Positions 25,457 to 33,364 of a DNA stretch of 64,000 nucleotides are shown piece by piece (within the stretch, counting starts at the first letter, position 1; every line of letters starts with the position of its first letter). The position numbers were made by a program, and so were the translations under genes. Where the stretch lies: positions 558,001 through 622,000 of the forward strand of contig NZ_JADQDP010000004.1 of the NCBI RefSeq assembly GCF_015694735.1, written 5' to 3'. Origin of the DNA: Hymenobacter properus. GTDB lineage: Bacteria > Bacteroidota > Bacteroidia > Cytophagales > Hymenobacteraceae. The notes under the pieces were generated by a model that did not search any database, was not told the origin of the DNA, and saw only the letters and a list, made by a program, of their open reading frames with translations.

Positions 25457-25472
25457 CATGCTAACTAGCATG
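25457..25472. promoter_or_regulatory. Operator-like palindrome upstream of ImmA operon
   Basis: CATGCTAACTAGCATG is a 7-bp inverted repeat with a 2-base centre. It lies 20 bases upstream of the ImmA-like start and just downstream of a TACATTTA box on the - strand, so it would overlap the transcription start. Confidence 0.5.
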
Positions 25473-25478
25473 GCAGGC

Positions 25479-25486
25479 TAAATGTA
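25479..25486 (-). promoter_or_regulatory. Possible -7 promoter box of ImmA operon (TACATTTA)
   Basis: On the - strand TACATTTA (TAnnTTTG with the last base changed) precedes the palindrome at 25457-25472. No convincing -33 box, so tentative. Confidence 0.35.
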
Positions 25487-25633
25487 ATAGCTTTCCCGAA
25501 CTTTGTTGCTTCAAGGAGTTGATTTTTTTCGCCTAGCCTAAACATAGCAATGCTCATACGTACCGCAGAAGCTTTGTTTCACGCGTAACGAGTAGAGTAA
25601 CAAAGGCTAATTGAGAAGCCCCCGTTTCTTCCG

Positions 25634-25662
25634 CAGCGGGCGCGCGGGGCGGGGGTGGGTTA
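25634..25662 (+). repeat. 29-bp direct repeat, copy at end of PIN gene (module 2)
   Basis: CAGCGGGCGCGCGGGGCGGG followed by GGTGGGTTA, identical to 26413-26441. The last three bases are the complement of the PIN gene stop codon. On the - strand both copies directly follow a stop codon and are followed at a small distance by AAGAAAC...CTTCT, so the shared piece is about 50 bases long when imperfect flanks are counted. Confidence 0.9.
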
Positions 25663-26094
25663 TTCACCCAGTCCCATTTGCTGCGCAAAATCTGCCAAAG
25701 TCAGTATGCTGGTGGAACCAACGCGGCCCAGCACCAGCAGGTCCTCATCACCGGTAAGCAAATAATCGGCTTGGCTGTCCAAGGCGAGGTTGAGCAGGAA
25801 GTTGTCTTTGGGGTCGCGGCACAGCGCCACCGCCGACGTTACCGGCGTGGTGGGAAAAGCGTCTAGGTAGGCGCGAAATACGGCCAGGTTTTCAGCCGTG
25901 ATGTACTTGCGAAACTTGGGCCGCTGCAGCACCGCCCGCAGCTCGTCTTTGAGGGCTTGGCTAAACACGAGGGTTATCCGTTTATCAGCCGCAAGCCGCT
26001 TCATCCGCTGGCCAGTGAGGCTATTGGGCAAGATGAAACGGCTTATCCAAGCATTAGAGTCGGCTATGACGCGCAGCTTATTTGCGCCGGGCAT
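25660..26094 (-). CDS. PIN-domain toxin, putative ribonuclease (module 2)
   Basis: 144 residues, PIN nuclease of the putative TA-toxin type (COG1569-like). Active-site acidic residues are visible: Asp12 in VIADSNAWIS, Glu in SQALKDELRAVL, and the C-terminal pair in CRDPKDNFLLNLALDSQADYLLTGDEDLL. The 5' end overlaps the antitoxin gene by 17 bases. Only distantly similar to the PIN protein at 19199. Together with 26078-26317 it forms a complete toxin-antitoxin module bounded by exact 29-bp repeats. Confidence 0.9.
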   Translation of the reverse strand: MPGANKLRVIADSNAWISRFILPNSLTGQRMKRLAADKRITLVFSQALKDELRAVLQRPKFRKYITAENLAVFRAYLDAFPTTPVTSAVALCRDPKDNFLLNLALDSQADYLLTGDEDLLVLGRVGSTSILTLADFAQQMGLGE

Positions 26095-26317
26095 GTCGCT
26101 CGGTGCGTACCGTTTCTATTTCCCGCGCAATGTCGTCCTCGGTCAATTTTGAAGTGGCAGCACTTGCCCGGCGATTGACTTGCTTGCTGGCTACGTCTAC
26201 CAACTTACCCAAATTCCTCTGAATGCGGCCCGCCAATAGCGCTTGCTGACGCGGCGAGAAGCGCAGCACAGCTTCGGCTATTTTCTCGTAATCGGTGTTG
26301 AGCGGCAGCGTCGACAT
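26078..26317 (-). CDS. Predicted antitoxin of PIN toxin module 2
   Basis: 79 residues. N-terminal helix pair (LNTDYEKIAEAVLRFSPRQQALLAGRIQRNLGKLV) followed by a basic, flexible tail (ASKLTEDDIAREIETVRTERHARRK), typical of small antitoxins whose tail wraps the PIN toxin. Overlaps the toxin start by 17 bases. DNA-binding fold not certain. Confidence 0.83.
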   Translation of the reverse strand: MSTLPLNTDYEKIAEAVLRFSPRQQALLAGRIQRNLGKLVDVASKQVNRRASAATSKLTEDDIAREIETVRTERHARRK

Positions 26318-26412
26318 AAGAGTTATAAACGGTGGTGTCTTGCAAAACGAAGATACAACTTGGCTGGTTCGGTGTTGCTACACAGAAGCGGCTGTTTCTT
26401 CAGCGGCGGAGA

Positions 26413-26441
26413 CAGCGGGCGCGCGGGGCGGGGGTGGGTTA
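26413..26441 (+). repeat. 29-bp direct repeat, copy at end of barrel-protein gene
   Basis: Identical to 25634-25662; its last three bases are the complement of the stop codon of the outer-membrane protein gene. The two copies enclose 750 bases that hold the PIN toxin-antitoxin module. Confidence 0.9.
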
Positions 26442-27053
26442 CTTGCGCGTCAGGAAGTAGCCGGCGTACAGCTGGAACGCATTGTTCCACATGTCTTCGG
26501 TGGGTCTGATTTGGCCATTAAAAATATAAGGCTTGTTGAGGCGCGCGAGGCCGCCATTGAAGCGGAAGCCGAGGAGAGGGCCGCTGGCAAACTGGTACCC
26601 GATGCCGGCAGCGTAGCCCACATCTACCTTTTCATACAAGTCCCGGTCATCGTAAGTAGTGCTCTTAAACGTTGCTTTAGCGCTGAGCAAATAGCCAAAT
26701 TGTGGACCTCCTTCCAGGAAAAAACCGGTTTCACCCAGGCGCGCTTTCACCATTATCGGCAAATCCAGGTAGGTAACAACCGTATTTATATCCGATACCA
26801 GTTTGTTGCGGGCCCCTTTCTGCGAATACAACAGCTCGGGCTGCACCGAAAACCGGTCCGTCACTTTGATGTCGGCCATCACGCCGGCATGGAAGCCCAG
26901 GCGATACGCATTGCTGGCCGAGCTAAGCTGCTGCGGGTCGACGCCGCGGAACTTGGTGTAGGAAGGCCCGGCTTTGAGGCCGAACCGTACATTTTGGGCG
27001 GAAGCGGCCGTGGTAGCGGCTGCGAGAACGATGGAGAGAAAGGTCAGTCTCAT
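26439..27053 (-). CDS. Outer-membrane beta-barrel protein (PorT/OMP_b-brl type)
   Basis: 204 residues from ATG 27053, chosen for its signal peptide (MRLTFLSIVLAAATTAASAQ); the longer frame adds 33 residues with no signal character. The mature protein begins VRFGLKAGPSYTKF and continues with alternating strands (YRLGFHAGVMADIKV, FSVQPELLYSQKGAR, VTYLDLPIMVKARLG, FFLEGGPQFGYLLSA, GYAAGIGYQFASGPLLGFRFNGGL) and ends AFQLYAGYFLTRK. This is the common 'porin family' small barrel of Bacteroidota; precise role unknown. Confidence 0.92.
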   Translation of the reverse strand: MRLTFLSIVLAAATTAASAQNVRFGLKAGPSYTKFRGVDPQQLSSASNAYRLGFHAGVMADIKVTDRFSVQPELLYSQKGARNKLVSDINTVVTYLDLPIMVKARLGETGFFLEGGPQFGYLLSAKATFKSTTYDDRDLYEKVDVGYAAGIGYQFASGPLLGFRFNGGLARLNKPYIFNGQIRPTEDMWNNAFQLYAGYFLTRK

Positions 27054-27250
27054 AGGAAGGAGGAAATATGTATTTGCCTGGGCCAAACGTTCAACTCGTG
27101 CTGCTATTGCCTGCGGGCCCGCAGTTGCGCCAGATGCTTTCGCATCTTCCATTGCGGGCGGGGCAGGGCCTTAGCGCAGGCACCCACGTTGTTGATGAGT
27201 CCCGAACCTGCTGCCTGGTTGCAACGGCTCTCCTCCCCTGCTTGTGCTTT

Positions 27251-27258
27251 TATATTTG
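27251..27258 (+). promoter_or_regulatory. Promoter -7 box TATATTTG
   Basis: TATATTTG fits the Bacteroidota TAnnTTTG consensus exactly. It lies 22 bases before the GTG at 27280, which argues against a start at the ATG of 27244. No good -33 box is seen at the expected distance. Confidence 0.6.
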
Positions 27259-27279
27259 CAAAATATTATTTTATTGGCT

Positions 27280-27786
27280 GTGAGCAAGCTTAGCCCCAGA
27301 CAGAAGAGCGTATTGCAGTTGCCGTACGCCAGCACGAAGCTGCGCGAAGGCGGCCGCCCAGTCCACGTCACGTACGACTCCTTCGGCGCGGTAGCCGCTG
27401 AATACACCTTTTTCCCACTCATGCGGGTGCTTTATGTGCGCTGGCACGGCCACGTCACGGCAGACGAGCTGGTGCGCGCGGCTCAGGTGGGCCTGCGCAT
27501 CAACCAGCAGCTGCAGCCGCTGGGCCTCATGCACGACATCCGCGGCACCTCCGGCGACTGGGGCGACGCGGCCCCGTGGGTGGAGCACGAGTGGATTCCG
27601 GGCATCCAGGCCCACTGCGCGAGCCTGCGCAGCATCGGTTTCTTATCCGATGCCGACACGCCAGCGCCGTACACCAACTTATTGCTGCTCGACAAGTTGA
27701 ACCAGGAATTCGAGTTTCAGCGGTTCTACTCCCTGCGGGCGGCTTGGCGCTGGATGGAGCAGCGCACCATGCACCGCCAGGACTAG
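27280..27786 (+). CDS. STAS-like protein of unknown function
   Basis: 168 residues from GTG 27280, selected because the only upstream ATG (27244) lies before the promoter -7 box. No signal peptide. The centre (RVLYVRWHGHVTADELVRAAQVGLRINQQLQPLGLMHDIRG) has a strand-helix-strand pattern seen in SpoIIAA/STAS-like single-domain proteins, with a strongly conserved-looking MHDIRGTSGDW segment. It could act as a sensory or anti-sigma-type partner, but no partner gene is nearby. Weakly overlapping context: ends 46 bases before the convergent ABC-F gene. Confidence 0.78.
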   Translation: MSKLSPRQKSVLQLPYASTKLREGGRPVHVTYDSFGAVAAEYTFFPLMRVLYVRWHGHVTADELVRAAQVGLRINQQLQPLGLMHDIRGTSGDWGDAAPWVEHEWIPGIQAHCASLRSIGFLSDADTPAPYTNLLLLDKLNQEFEFQRFYSLRAAWRWMEQRTMHRQD

Positions 27787-27831
27787 CTGTTGTTCAGCAG
27801 CCCGGGCACGAAAAGCCGCGCGGGTCAGCAC

Positions 27832-29421
27832 CTAGCCCAGCCGAATGGTATGCTCCACGCGCAGTTGCTCCAGGAAGTACGCATCGTGCGATACCACCAG
27901 CAGGGTGCCGCGGTAGTCCTGGAAAGCGGTGGTCAGGATTTCCAGGTTTTGCAGGTCGAGGTTGTTGGTCGGCTCGTCCAGGATGAGCAGGTCGGGGGCC
28001 TGGGCGCTGCTGGTGAGGCAGCACAGCAGCAGGCGCATCTTTTCGCCGCCGCTCAGGGTGCGGCAGGGCTTGTCCCAGTATTCTTTGGGAAACAGGAAGC
28101 GCGCCAGGCGAATCTTGACTTCGTGCTCCTGCAGCCCCGCGGTGTTGAACTGCTGCACCTGCTCATAAACGGTTCGTTGGCCGTTGATGAGCGAATAGTC
28201 CTGGTCGATGAACACCGCGGGGCCGCCGGCACGGTAGAGCGTGCCCTGCGTGGGCTGCAGCTCCCCGGTCAGCAGCTTGAGCAGGGTGGTTTTGCCGGCG
28301 CCGTTGGGCCCGTGCAGGGCCCAGCGCTCTCCGCTTTGTATCTGGAAATTCAGGCTCTCGGACCACAGCGGGCGCGGGCCGTAGCCATAGTTCAGCTCGT
28401 GGGCCTCAAACAGGGTTTTGCCTTGGTGCAAGGCCGAATCGGCCACGCCAAATTTCATTTTGTCTACTTCGGGCAGCTCATTCCGTAGCTCGCTTAGCTT
28501 CTGGGCCAAGGCACCTACTTTCTCGGCGTGCTGGCCTTTGAGGCGGGCGCCGCTGTTTTCGGCGCTGTTGCGCATCATGCCCAGCACAATGGTGGGCAGG
28601 CCGGCTTTATCCTGGCTTTTCTTGCCGCGGGCGTCTTGCTTTTGCTGGCGGGCCAGGGCTTCGCGCTCGGTTTCGCGCGCCTTACGCAGGGCTTTTTCCT
28701 GGCTTTTCACTTCCTGGTGCAGGGCGGTGCTTGCAAGCTGCTTCTGCTCGGCGTAGAAGTCATAATTGCCGCCGTAGAGCGCAATGCCGCGCCTGCTCAG
28801 CTCGGCCACCGCGTCGAGCAGGTTCAGCAGCTTCCGGTCGTGGCTCACCACCAGCAAGGTGCTGGCGCTGCTGCTAATGAAATCGTACAGCAGCTGCCGG
28901 CCGGCGTGGTCGAGGTGGTTGCTGGGCTCGTCCAGCAGCACCAGCTCGGGCTGATGAATGGCCAGGCCGGCCAGGAAAACCTTGGTTTTCTGGCCCCCGC
29001 TGAGGCTGGCCAGAGGCTGCGTCAGGCTTAGCTCGGCCAGGCCCCAATGCTGCAGCGCCTGTTGGCTTCGCTCTTCCACGGTCCAGTCGTCGTCCAGCGT
29101 TTCCAGGTTGGCCTCGGTGGCCTCGCCGTTCAGGATTTCCTGCAGGGCTTTCAGCTTAGGCTCCACGCCCAGGGCCTGGGCCACGGTGAGGTCGTCGAAC
29201 TGACCGAAGTGCTGCGGCACGTAGTACGGCGGCGCGCTGGCCTGCACGCGCCCCACAGACGGCGCCAGCTGGCCCGCCATAATTTTCAGCAGTGTGGATT
29301 TTCCTACCCCGTTGTTGCCCACCAGCGCCATTTTTTGGTGGGCGCCGACGGCCAGATTCAGGCCGTCGAACAGCACGTCTTTGTTGGGGTGTGCATACCC
29401 CAGGTTTTGCAGCAATAGCAT
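27832..29421 (-). CDS. ABC-F family ATPase
   Basis: Cytoplasmic double-ATPase protein of 529 residues without membrane segments, of the type that binds the ribosomal E site to aid translation or protect from antibiotics. First cassette: Walker A GNNGVGKST near 36, signature LSGGQ, Walker B LVLLDEPSNHLDHAGR. Charged linker in the middle (EVKSQEKALRKARETEREALARQQKQD). Second cassette: Walker A GPNGAGKTT, signature LSGGE, Walker B LLILDEPTNNLDLQN. The linker is moderate in length and the catalytic glutamates are present. Whether it gives antibiotic resistance cannot be read from the sequence. Confidence 0.95.
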   Translation of the reverse strand: MLLLQNLGYAHPNKDVLFDGLNLAVGAHQKMALVGNNGVGKSTLLKIMAGQLAPSVGRVQASAPPYYVPQHFGQFDDLTVAQALGVEPKLKALQEILNGEATEANLETLDDDWTVEERSQQALQHWGLAELSLTQPLASLSGGQKTKVFLAGLAIHQPELVLLDEPSNHLDHAGRQLLYDFISSSASTLLVVSHDRKLLNLLDAVAELSRRGIALYGGNYDFYAEQKQLASTALHQEVKSQEKALRKARETEREALARQQKQDARGKKSQDKAGLPTIVLGMMRNSAENSGARLKGQHAEKVGALAQKLSELRNELPEVDKMKFGVADSALHQGKTLFEAHELNYGYGPRPLWSESLNFQIQSGERWALHGPNGAGKTTLLKLLTGELQPTQGTLYRAGGPAVFIDQDYSLINGQRTVYEQVQQFNTAGLQEHEVKIRLARFLFPKEYWDKPCRTLSGGEKMRLLLCCLTSSAQAPDLLILDEPTNNLDLQNLEILTTAFQDYRGTLLVVSHDAYFLEQLRVEHTIRLG

Positions 29422-29587
29422 GGTTTCATTCTCAAAAAAGCGAACGGATATAGCCGCCCGCTCGGCGGGTGGGCTACTCGATTTTTGGATGAAATCAGCT
29501 ATTACATAAAGCGGGCTTGGGTGCTGTTGCGGGCAAATTTACGCTTTTATTGCCAGACGCATCGTCGGTCTCTGCCGGTCCGCGGGC

Positions 29588-30313
29588 TCAGGGAGTGTCG
29601 TCGGGGGCCTTGTGGTAGGCGTCGAGGGCCTGGTCGAGGGGTTGGCCCTGCCTATGAATACAGTCGCAGAACTGGTAGCCGGCCTGGGTGCGGTGGCCGC
29701 GGCGGCCTTTGAACTGCGAGCGGCAATCGGCCAGCGTGTTGCGCGGCATCACGTCGAATACGTTGGTGACGGCCAGCACCACCAGCACCACCGTGGCCGC
29801 AGCCCCGGCGAAAAAGGCCTTGGGAAATTTCTGGCTGATGCGGGCGGGCTCCAGCGTTGCCGGAACCGGCGGTGGGCTGAAGGGCAGCAGGTACTTCAGC
29901 CGGTCGTAGTACCAGCAGAGCAGAAAAACGTTGGCCACCACCATCAAGGGCGAGGTAATGAGCGAGCCCTCAAACCGCACCGCCAGTGAGAGAATGCAGA
30001 TGTTGAGGATGATGGGGAAATACAGCACCGCGCCCAGCACGGCCGTGCCCGGAATGAGCAGTAGAACGGCCGCCGTCATCTGCGCAATGCCGATGTAGGT
30101 GTAGTAGTAGCCGGTGTGCGACAGGGCTTCGAGGTAGTGCCCCATGGGCTGGTTGTCGGACAGGGAAGTAAACCGCTCCCCCATGATTTTCACGAACCCC
30201 GACGGCAGGAAGCCGGCCGTCAGCGCCACCCGGCAGAACACCGCGAAATACCGCATCCAGCGGTTGTGTTTGGCCTGCGCATGCAGGAGGTCGAGCGTAG
30301 CAAAAACGTGCAT
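29588..30313 (-). CDS. DoxX-like membrane protein with C-terminal Cys-containing tail
   Basis: 241 residues. Four membrane helices in the DoxX pattern: RYFAVFCRVALTAGFLPSGFVKIMG (about 21-44), YYTYIGIAQMTAAVLLLIPG (68-88), LGAVLYFPIILNICILSLAV (92-112) and a fourth around LMVVANVFLLCWYY (120-135). A fifth hydrophobic helix (AFFAGAAATVVLVVLAV, near 170) leads to a hydrophilic tail with CRSQFKGRRGHRTQAGYQFCDCIHRQG, where three Cys and several His could bind metal or form disulfides. That tail is not part of the DoxX core. The ATG at 30313 is accepted; upstream gene on the same strand ends 96 bases before. Confidence 0.85.
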   Translation of the reverse strand: MHVFATLDLLHAQAKHNRWMRYFAVFCRVALTAGFLPSGFVKIMGERFTSLSDNQPMGHYLEALSHTGYYYTYIGIAQMTAAVLLLIPGTAVLGAVLYFPIILNICILSLAVRFEGSLITSPLMVVANVFLLCWYYDRLKYLLPFSPPPVPATLEPARISQKFPKAFFAGAAATVVLVVLAVTNVFDVMPRNTLADCRSQFKGRRGHRTQAGYQFCDCIHRQGQPLDQALDAYHKAPDDTP

Positions 30314-30409
30314 GAACTTGCAGAAATAAGGGAGCGTGTGCCGTGGCGGCCGCTGGCAGGGCCCGGCAAGGCAGCCCCGGGCCCAGCCCCGCGCCGACGT
30401 TTTTTCGGG

Positions 30410-30976
30410 CTAGGCCAGTTGCCGATTCGCCGTTGCGCCGGCGCGCCGAAACAGCAGCCCCGCCACCACCCACAGCGCCGCAAACACCCCGTTCGCCACC
30501 AGCACATTCAGCAGGTGCACCGAGGGCTCGGCGGCCGCGCCGGTGGGTTTCCACACAAAAAGCGCAATGGCCGTAACCAGCACGTAGGTCAGCCCCGCCC
30601 CAAACATGGCCCGCGACATACCCGCCGGCCGGAAGCGAGCTGCAAAAGCCCCAATGAGCGCCACCGCCAGCACGCCGCCGTAGAGCAGGTTGGCCGGGTT
30701 GTCTTCGCTGCCCACCAGGCCCACGGCCAGGTTGGCCCACACCAGCAAGAGCCCCGCCGCCACGGCCACGCCCACGCCCAGCCGGTAGGCGGTGTTGTTC
30801 CACTTCCGCGCGATGAGCACGAACGTCAGGCCGGCGCCAAATAGCAGGCCGCCCGCCACCACAAAATCAAACACCGACCAATTTACTTCCGTGCTAAACT
30901 GCATGGCCACCAGGGGAATGAGCAGAAGTAGCGCTACCACCAGCGCCAGGCGCGCAATGCTTTGGAGAAGAGTCAT
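30410..30976 (-). CDS. Integral membrane protein, unknown function
   Basis: 188 residues from ATG 30976 (MTLLQSIARLALVVALLLLIPL); a 23-residue longer frame is rejected. About five or six hydrophobic helices, for example LARLALVVALLLLIPLVAMQF, WSVFDFVVAGGLLFGAGLTFVLIA, LGVGVAVAAGLLLVWANLAVGLVG, NLLYGGVLAVALIGAFAA, FGAGLTYVLVTAIALFVW and LNVLVANGVFAALWVVAGLLF. No signature residues recognised. Likely cotranscribed with the DoxX-like gene downstream (96-base gap containing an 8-bp stem GGGCCCGG/CCGGGCCC at 30359-30384). Confidence 0.82.
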   Translation of the reverse strand: MTLLQSIARLALVVALLLLIPLVAMQFSTEVNWSVFDFVVAGGLLFGAGLTFVLIARKWNNTAYRLGVGVAVAAGLLLVWANLAVGLVGSEDNPANLLYGGVLAVALIGAFAARFRPAGMSRAMFGAGLTYVLVTAIALFVWKPTGAAAEPSVHLLNVLVANGVFAALWVVAGLLFRRAGATANRQLA

Positions 30977-31463
30977 GACCGTAAGATTTAAGGGTTGAAG
31001 AATTTGAGAAAACAATGGAAAATTGCCGGGCCGGATGCTTGGCACCCACGGCTAGCGCCGGGAAACATGCCCACCGGACCGAGCTACTGAAACCGGTGCT
31101 GGCATTAACATCACAAAGGAAGTAAAAGAACTTTGTAATTCAAAGTTTATTTACGCATTCAGGTTCTGCTCGCATTTCGCCATAGCAGTTGCCCATATTT
31201 CTCATCGTGCTGGAGCTGCGAGCTGCCCTTAACAGAAGTTGGCGCAGAACACCAGTCCGGTTGCGCTCACGGCAGCGCCATTCATTTCCTAGTTTATTGA
31301 AATTTAAAGCCCAGCAGTGAAGCCGTGACTCTTCCGGGACGCTATGCGGATGGGCAAACGTTTTTTCTTGTGAAAAATGCATCCAAATTGGTGCATAACC
31401 AATAAAAACATTTTAAATTTGGGCTATAATTTCTTAACCAACATTTTTCAAAATCCCACAATC
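30977..31463. other. 487-base intergenic region without a supportable gene
   Basis: Lies between divergent genes. An 80-residue open frame on the - strand (31382-31140) has low-quality composition and ends in a promoter-proximal area; I do not call it. Contains a short hairpin ACTTTG/CAAAGT at 31130-31146 and the promoter of the T9SS gene (31388-31421). Confidence 0.6.
31388..31421 (+). promoter_or_regulatory. Promoter of the T9SS-tail protein gene
   Basis: -7 box TAAATTTG at 31414-31421 (exact TAnnTTTG) with a TTG at 31388-31390, 23 bases upstream. The transcript start would fall near 31428, giving a leader of about 35 bases before ATG 31464. Confidence 0.65.
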
Positions 31464-32123
31464 ATGCAAAACTCTACTCTTAAGTTAAGCTTCCTGCTAG
31501 CTTTCCTGCTCTCGGCCACGATGTCGATGGCCCAGACCATTACCACCGTGGGCATCATTGGCTCGGCCACGCCTATCACCGCTACCAACCCGACGGGCTG
31601 GGATGCTTCGACTCCGATGACCCGCACCACGGCAACCGGCAACGACTGGACCATTACCCTGCCGCTGACCGTTGGCGAAGTGAAATTCCGCGCCGATAAC
31701 GCCTGGACCGTAAACTGGGGCGCCAACACCTTCCCCACTGGCACTGGCACGCAGGGCGGCCCCAACATTCCTATTGCCACGGCCGGCCGCTACACCGTGC
31801 GCTTCAACAGCTCGACGGGCGTTTACCAGTTCTCGATTGCCGCAGCTGCTAAAAACAGCTTCGATGCCGTGCTGAAGCTGGCCATTGCCCCCAACCCCGC
31901 CAGCGGCACCGCTTACGTGAACTACAACCTGCCCACCGCCGGCACCGCCACCCTGACGCTGCAAAACGCACTGGGCCAGACGGTACGCCAGTTTGCCCCG
32001 GTTCGCCAGGGCGTGGGCGCCCAGGGCCAGGCCCTGCCGCTGACCGGCATCGCCGCCGGCCTGTACCTGCTGCGTTTGGAAACTGCCGATATGGCCCAAA
32101 CCACCCGCCTGGTGGTTGAATAG
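31464..32123 (+). CDS. Secreted protein with SusE/SusF-like domain and type IX secretion tail
   Basis: 219 residues from ATG 31464; signal peptide MQNSTLKLSFLLAFLLSA...AQ. The mature domain (VGIIGSATPITATNPTGWDASTPMTRT..., then DWTITLPLTVGEVKFRADNAWTVNWGA) is like one starch-binding-type module of SusE/SusF lipoproteins, with aromatic Trp residues in loops. The last 75 residues are a type-A T9SS sorting domain: LAIAPNPASGTAYVNYNLP, GTATLTLQNALGQTVRQF, and GIAAGLYLLRLETADMAQTTRLVVE. It is therefore predicted to be exported through T9SS and attached to the surface or released. Unusually small: one sugar-binding-like module plus the tail. A terminator follows. Confidence 0.88.
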   Translation: MQNSTLKLSFLLAFLLSATMSMAQTITTVGIIGSATPITATNPTGWDASTPMTRTTATGNDWTITLPLTVGEVKFRADNAWTVNWGANTFPTGTGTQGGPNIPIATAGRYTVRFNSSTGVYQFSIAAAAKNSFDAVLKLAIAPNPASGTAYVNYNLPTAGTATLTLQNALGQTVRQFAPVRQGVGAQGQALPLTGIAAGLYLLRLETADMAQTTRLVVE

Positions 32124-32150
32124 CCTGTTTAGCAACTAGACACTGCTCCG

Positions 32151-32189
32151 ACGCGGGCACGAGCCACTGGCTTGTGCCCGCGTTTTTTT
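32151..32189 (+). terminator. Intrinsic terminator after T9SS-tail gene
   Basis: 15-bp stem ACGCGGGCACGAGCC (32151-32165) with GGCTTGTGCCCGCGT (32169-32183), one G-U pair, 3-base loop, then T7. Confidence 0.92.
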
Positions 32190-32280
32190 ATGGGCGCGGG
32201 CGGCCACGAAATCCCCCTGGTGAGTACTTTTCATCGCCGGAACACGAAACCCTTGCCGGCGTTGGTAACCAGCCTTTCCC

Positions 32281-33204
32281 ATGCTCGACCTTGTTATTGA
32301 TGCCCGCCCAGCGGCTCTGGCGCCCGGGTTTGCGGTGCAGCGCATCCTCCCCTACCGGCTGCGGCGCATGCTGGGCCCGTTCATTTTTATGGACCACGCG
32401 GGGCCGGTGAACGTGGCGCCGGCCCAGATGCACGGCCTTGATGTTCTGCCCCATCCGCACATCGGCCTGAGCACGGTGAGCTACCTGTTTGGCGGGCAGG
32501 TGACGCACCGCGACAGCCTGGGCGTGGAGCAGATTATTCGGCCTGGGGAGGTGAACTGGATGACGGCCGGCTCGGGCATTGCCCATTCGGAGCGCTTTGA
32601 GGACCCGGCCGCGCTGGCGGGCGGGGCGCTGGAGATGATTCAAACCTGGGTGGCCCTGCCCGAAGCCGACGAGGAACAGGCGCCCACCTTCGCCAACTAT
32701 CAGCCGCAGGAGCTGCCCATCTTTACCGACACGGGCGTGTGGATGCGGCTGATTGCGGGCGAGGCCTTCGGGCTGAAAAACGGTGTGCGCACCCATTCGC
32801 CGCTGTTCTACCTGCACGTGGTGCTACAAGCCGGCGCCCGCTTCGGGCTGCCGCGCGGCTACCCCGAGCGCGGCGCCTACGTGGCCAAGGGCCGCGTGGA
32901 AGTGAACGGCCGCGTCTACACGCCGGGCCAGCTGCTGGTGTTCACGCCCGGCCTCGACCCGGTGCTGGTGGCCCTGGAGCCAAGCACGCTGATGCTGCTA
33001 GGCGGCGAGCCGCTAGGCGAGCGGTTCATCTGGTGGAACTTCGTGTCGTCGCGCCGCGAGCGGATTGAGCAGGCCAAAGCCGACTGGCAGGCCGGCCGCA
33101 TTGTGCTGCCGCCCAACGACAACGCCGAGTTTGTGCCCCTGCCCTCGGACCGCACCCGGCCAGCGGGCACTGGCGGCTCGCCTGCTCCGCAGGCGTTGTC
33201 GTAA
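32281..33204 (+). CDS. Pirin family protein
   Basis: 307 residues, bicupin of the pirin family (cytoplasmic; iron-binding, some members have quercetinase activity). The metal ligands are all present: His58 and His60 in LPHPHIGLSTV, His102 and Glu104 in GSGIAHSERFED. C-terminal pirin cupin with LHVVLQAGARFGLPRGYPERGAYVAKGRVEV, and the family C-terminus EPLGERFIWWNFVSSRRERIEQAKADW. Length normal. Function in this organism is unknown; no neighbour suggests a pathway. Confidence 0.96.
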   Translation: MLDLVIDARPAALAPGFAVQRILPYRLRRMLGPFIFMDHAGPVNVAPAQMHGLDVLPHPHIGLSTVSYLFGGQVTHRDSLGVEQIIRPGEVNWMTAGSGIAHSERFEDPAALAGGALEMIQTWVALPEADEEQAPTFANYQPQELPIFTDTGVWMRLIAGEAFGLKNGVRTHSPLFYLHVVLQAGARFGLPRGYPERGAYVAKGRVEVNGRVYTPGQLLVFTPGLDPVLVALEPSTLMLLGGEPLGERFIWWNFVSSRRERIEQAKADWQAGRIVLPPNDNAEFVPLPSDRTRPAGTGGSPAPQALS

Positions 33205-33364
33205 TGCTTTTTGCAGGGGCCTGAGGGCCAACCATCCGCAACAGTAGCGCCGCAAGCAGCCAAGCTCTGCCAAAACAAGCGAGGCGGCAGACCGTTTGGA
33301 GAGGGCCGGTCTGCGCGCCAATAGAAGTGTGCGCAACGCTTCCACCCCCGAAAACGATGCTGCT

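Noticed and set aside
30359..30384. Stem GGGCCCGG/CCGGGCCC as terminator between membrane-protein genes
   Set aside because: No T-run on the - strand follows the stem.
31140..31382. 80-residue open frame on the - strand in the gap before the T9SS gene
   Set aside because: No start context, no recognisable fold, and located in a promoter area between divergent genes.
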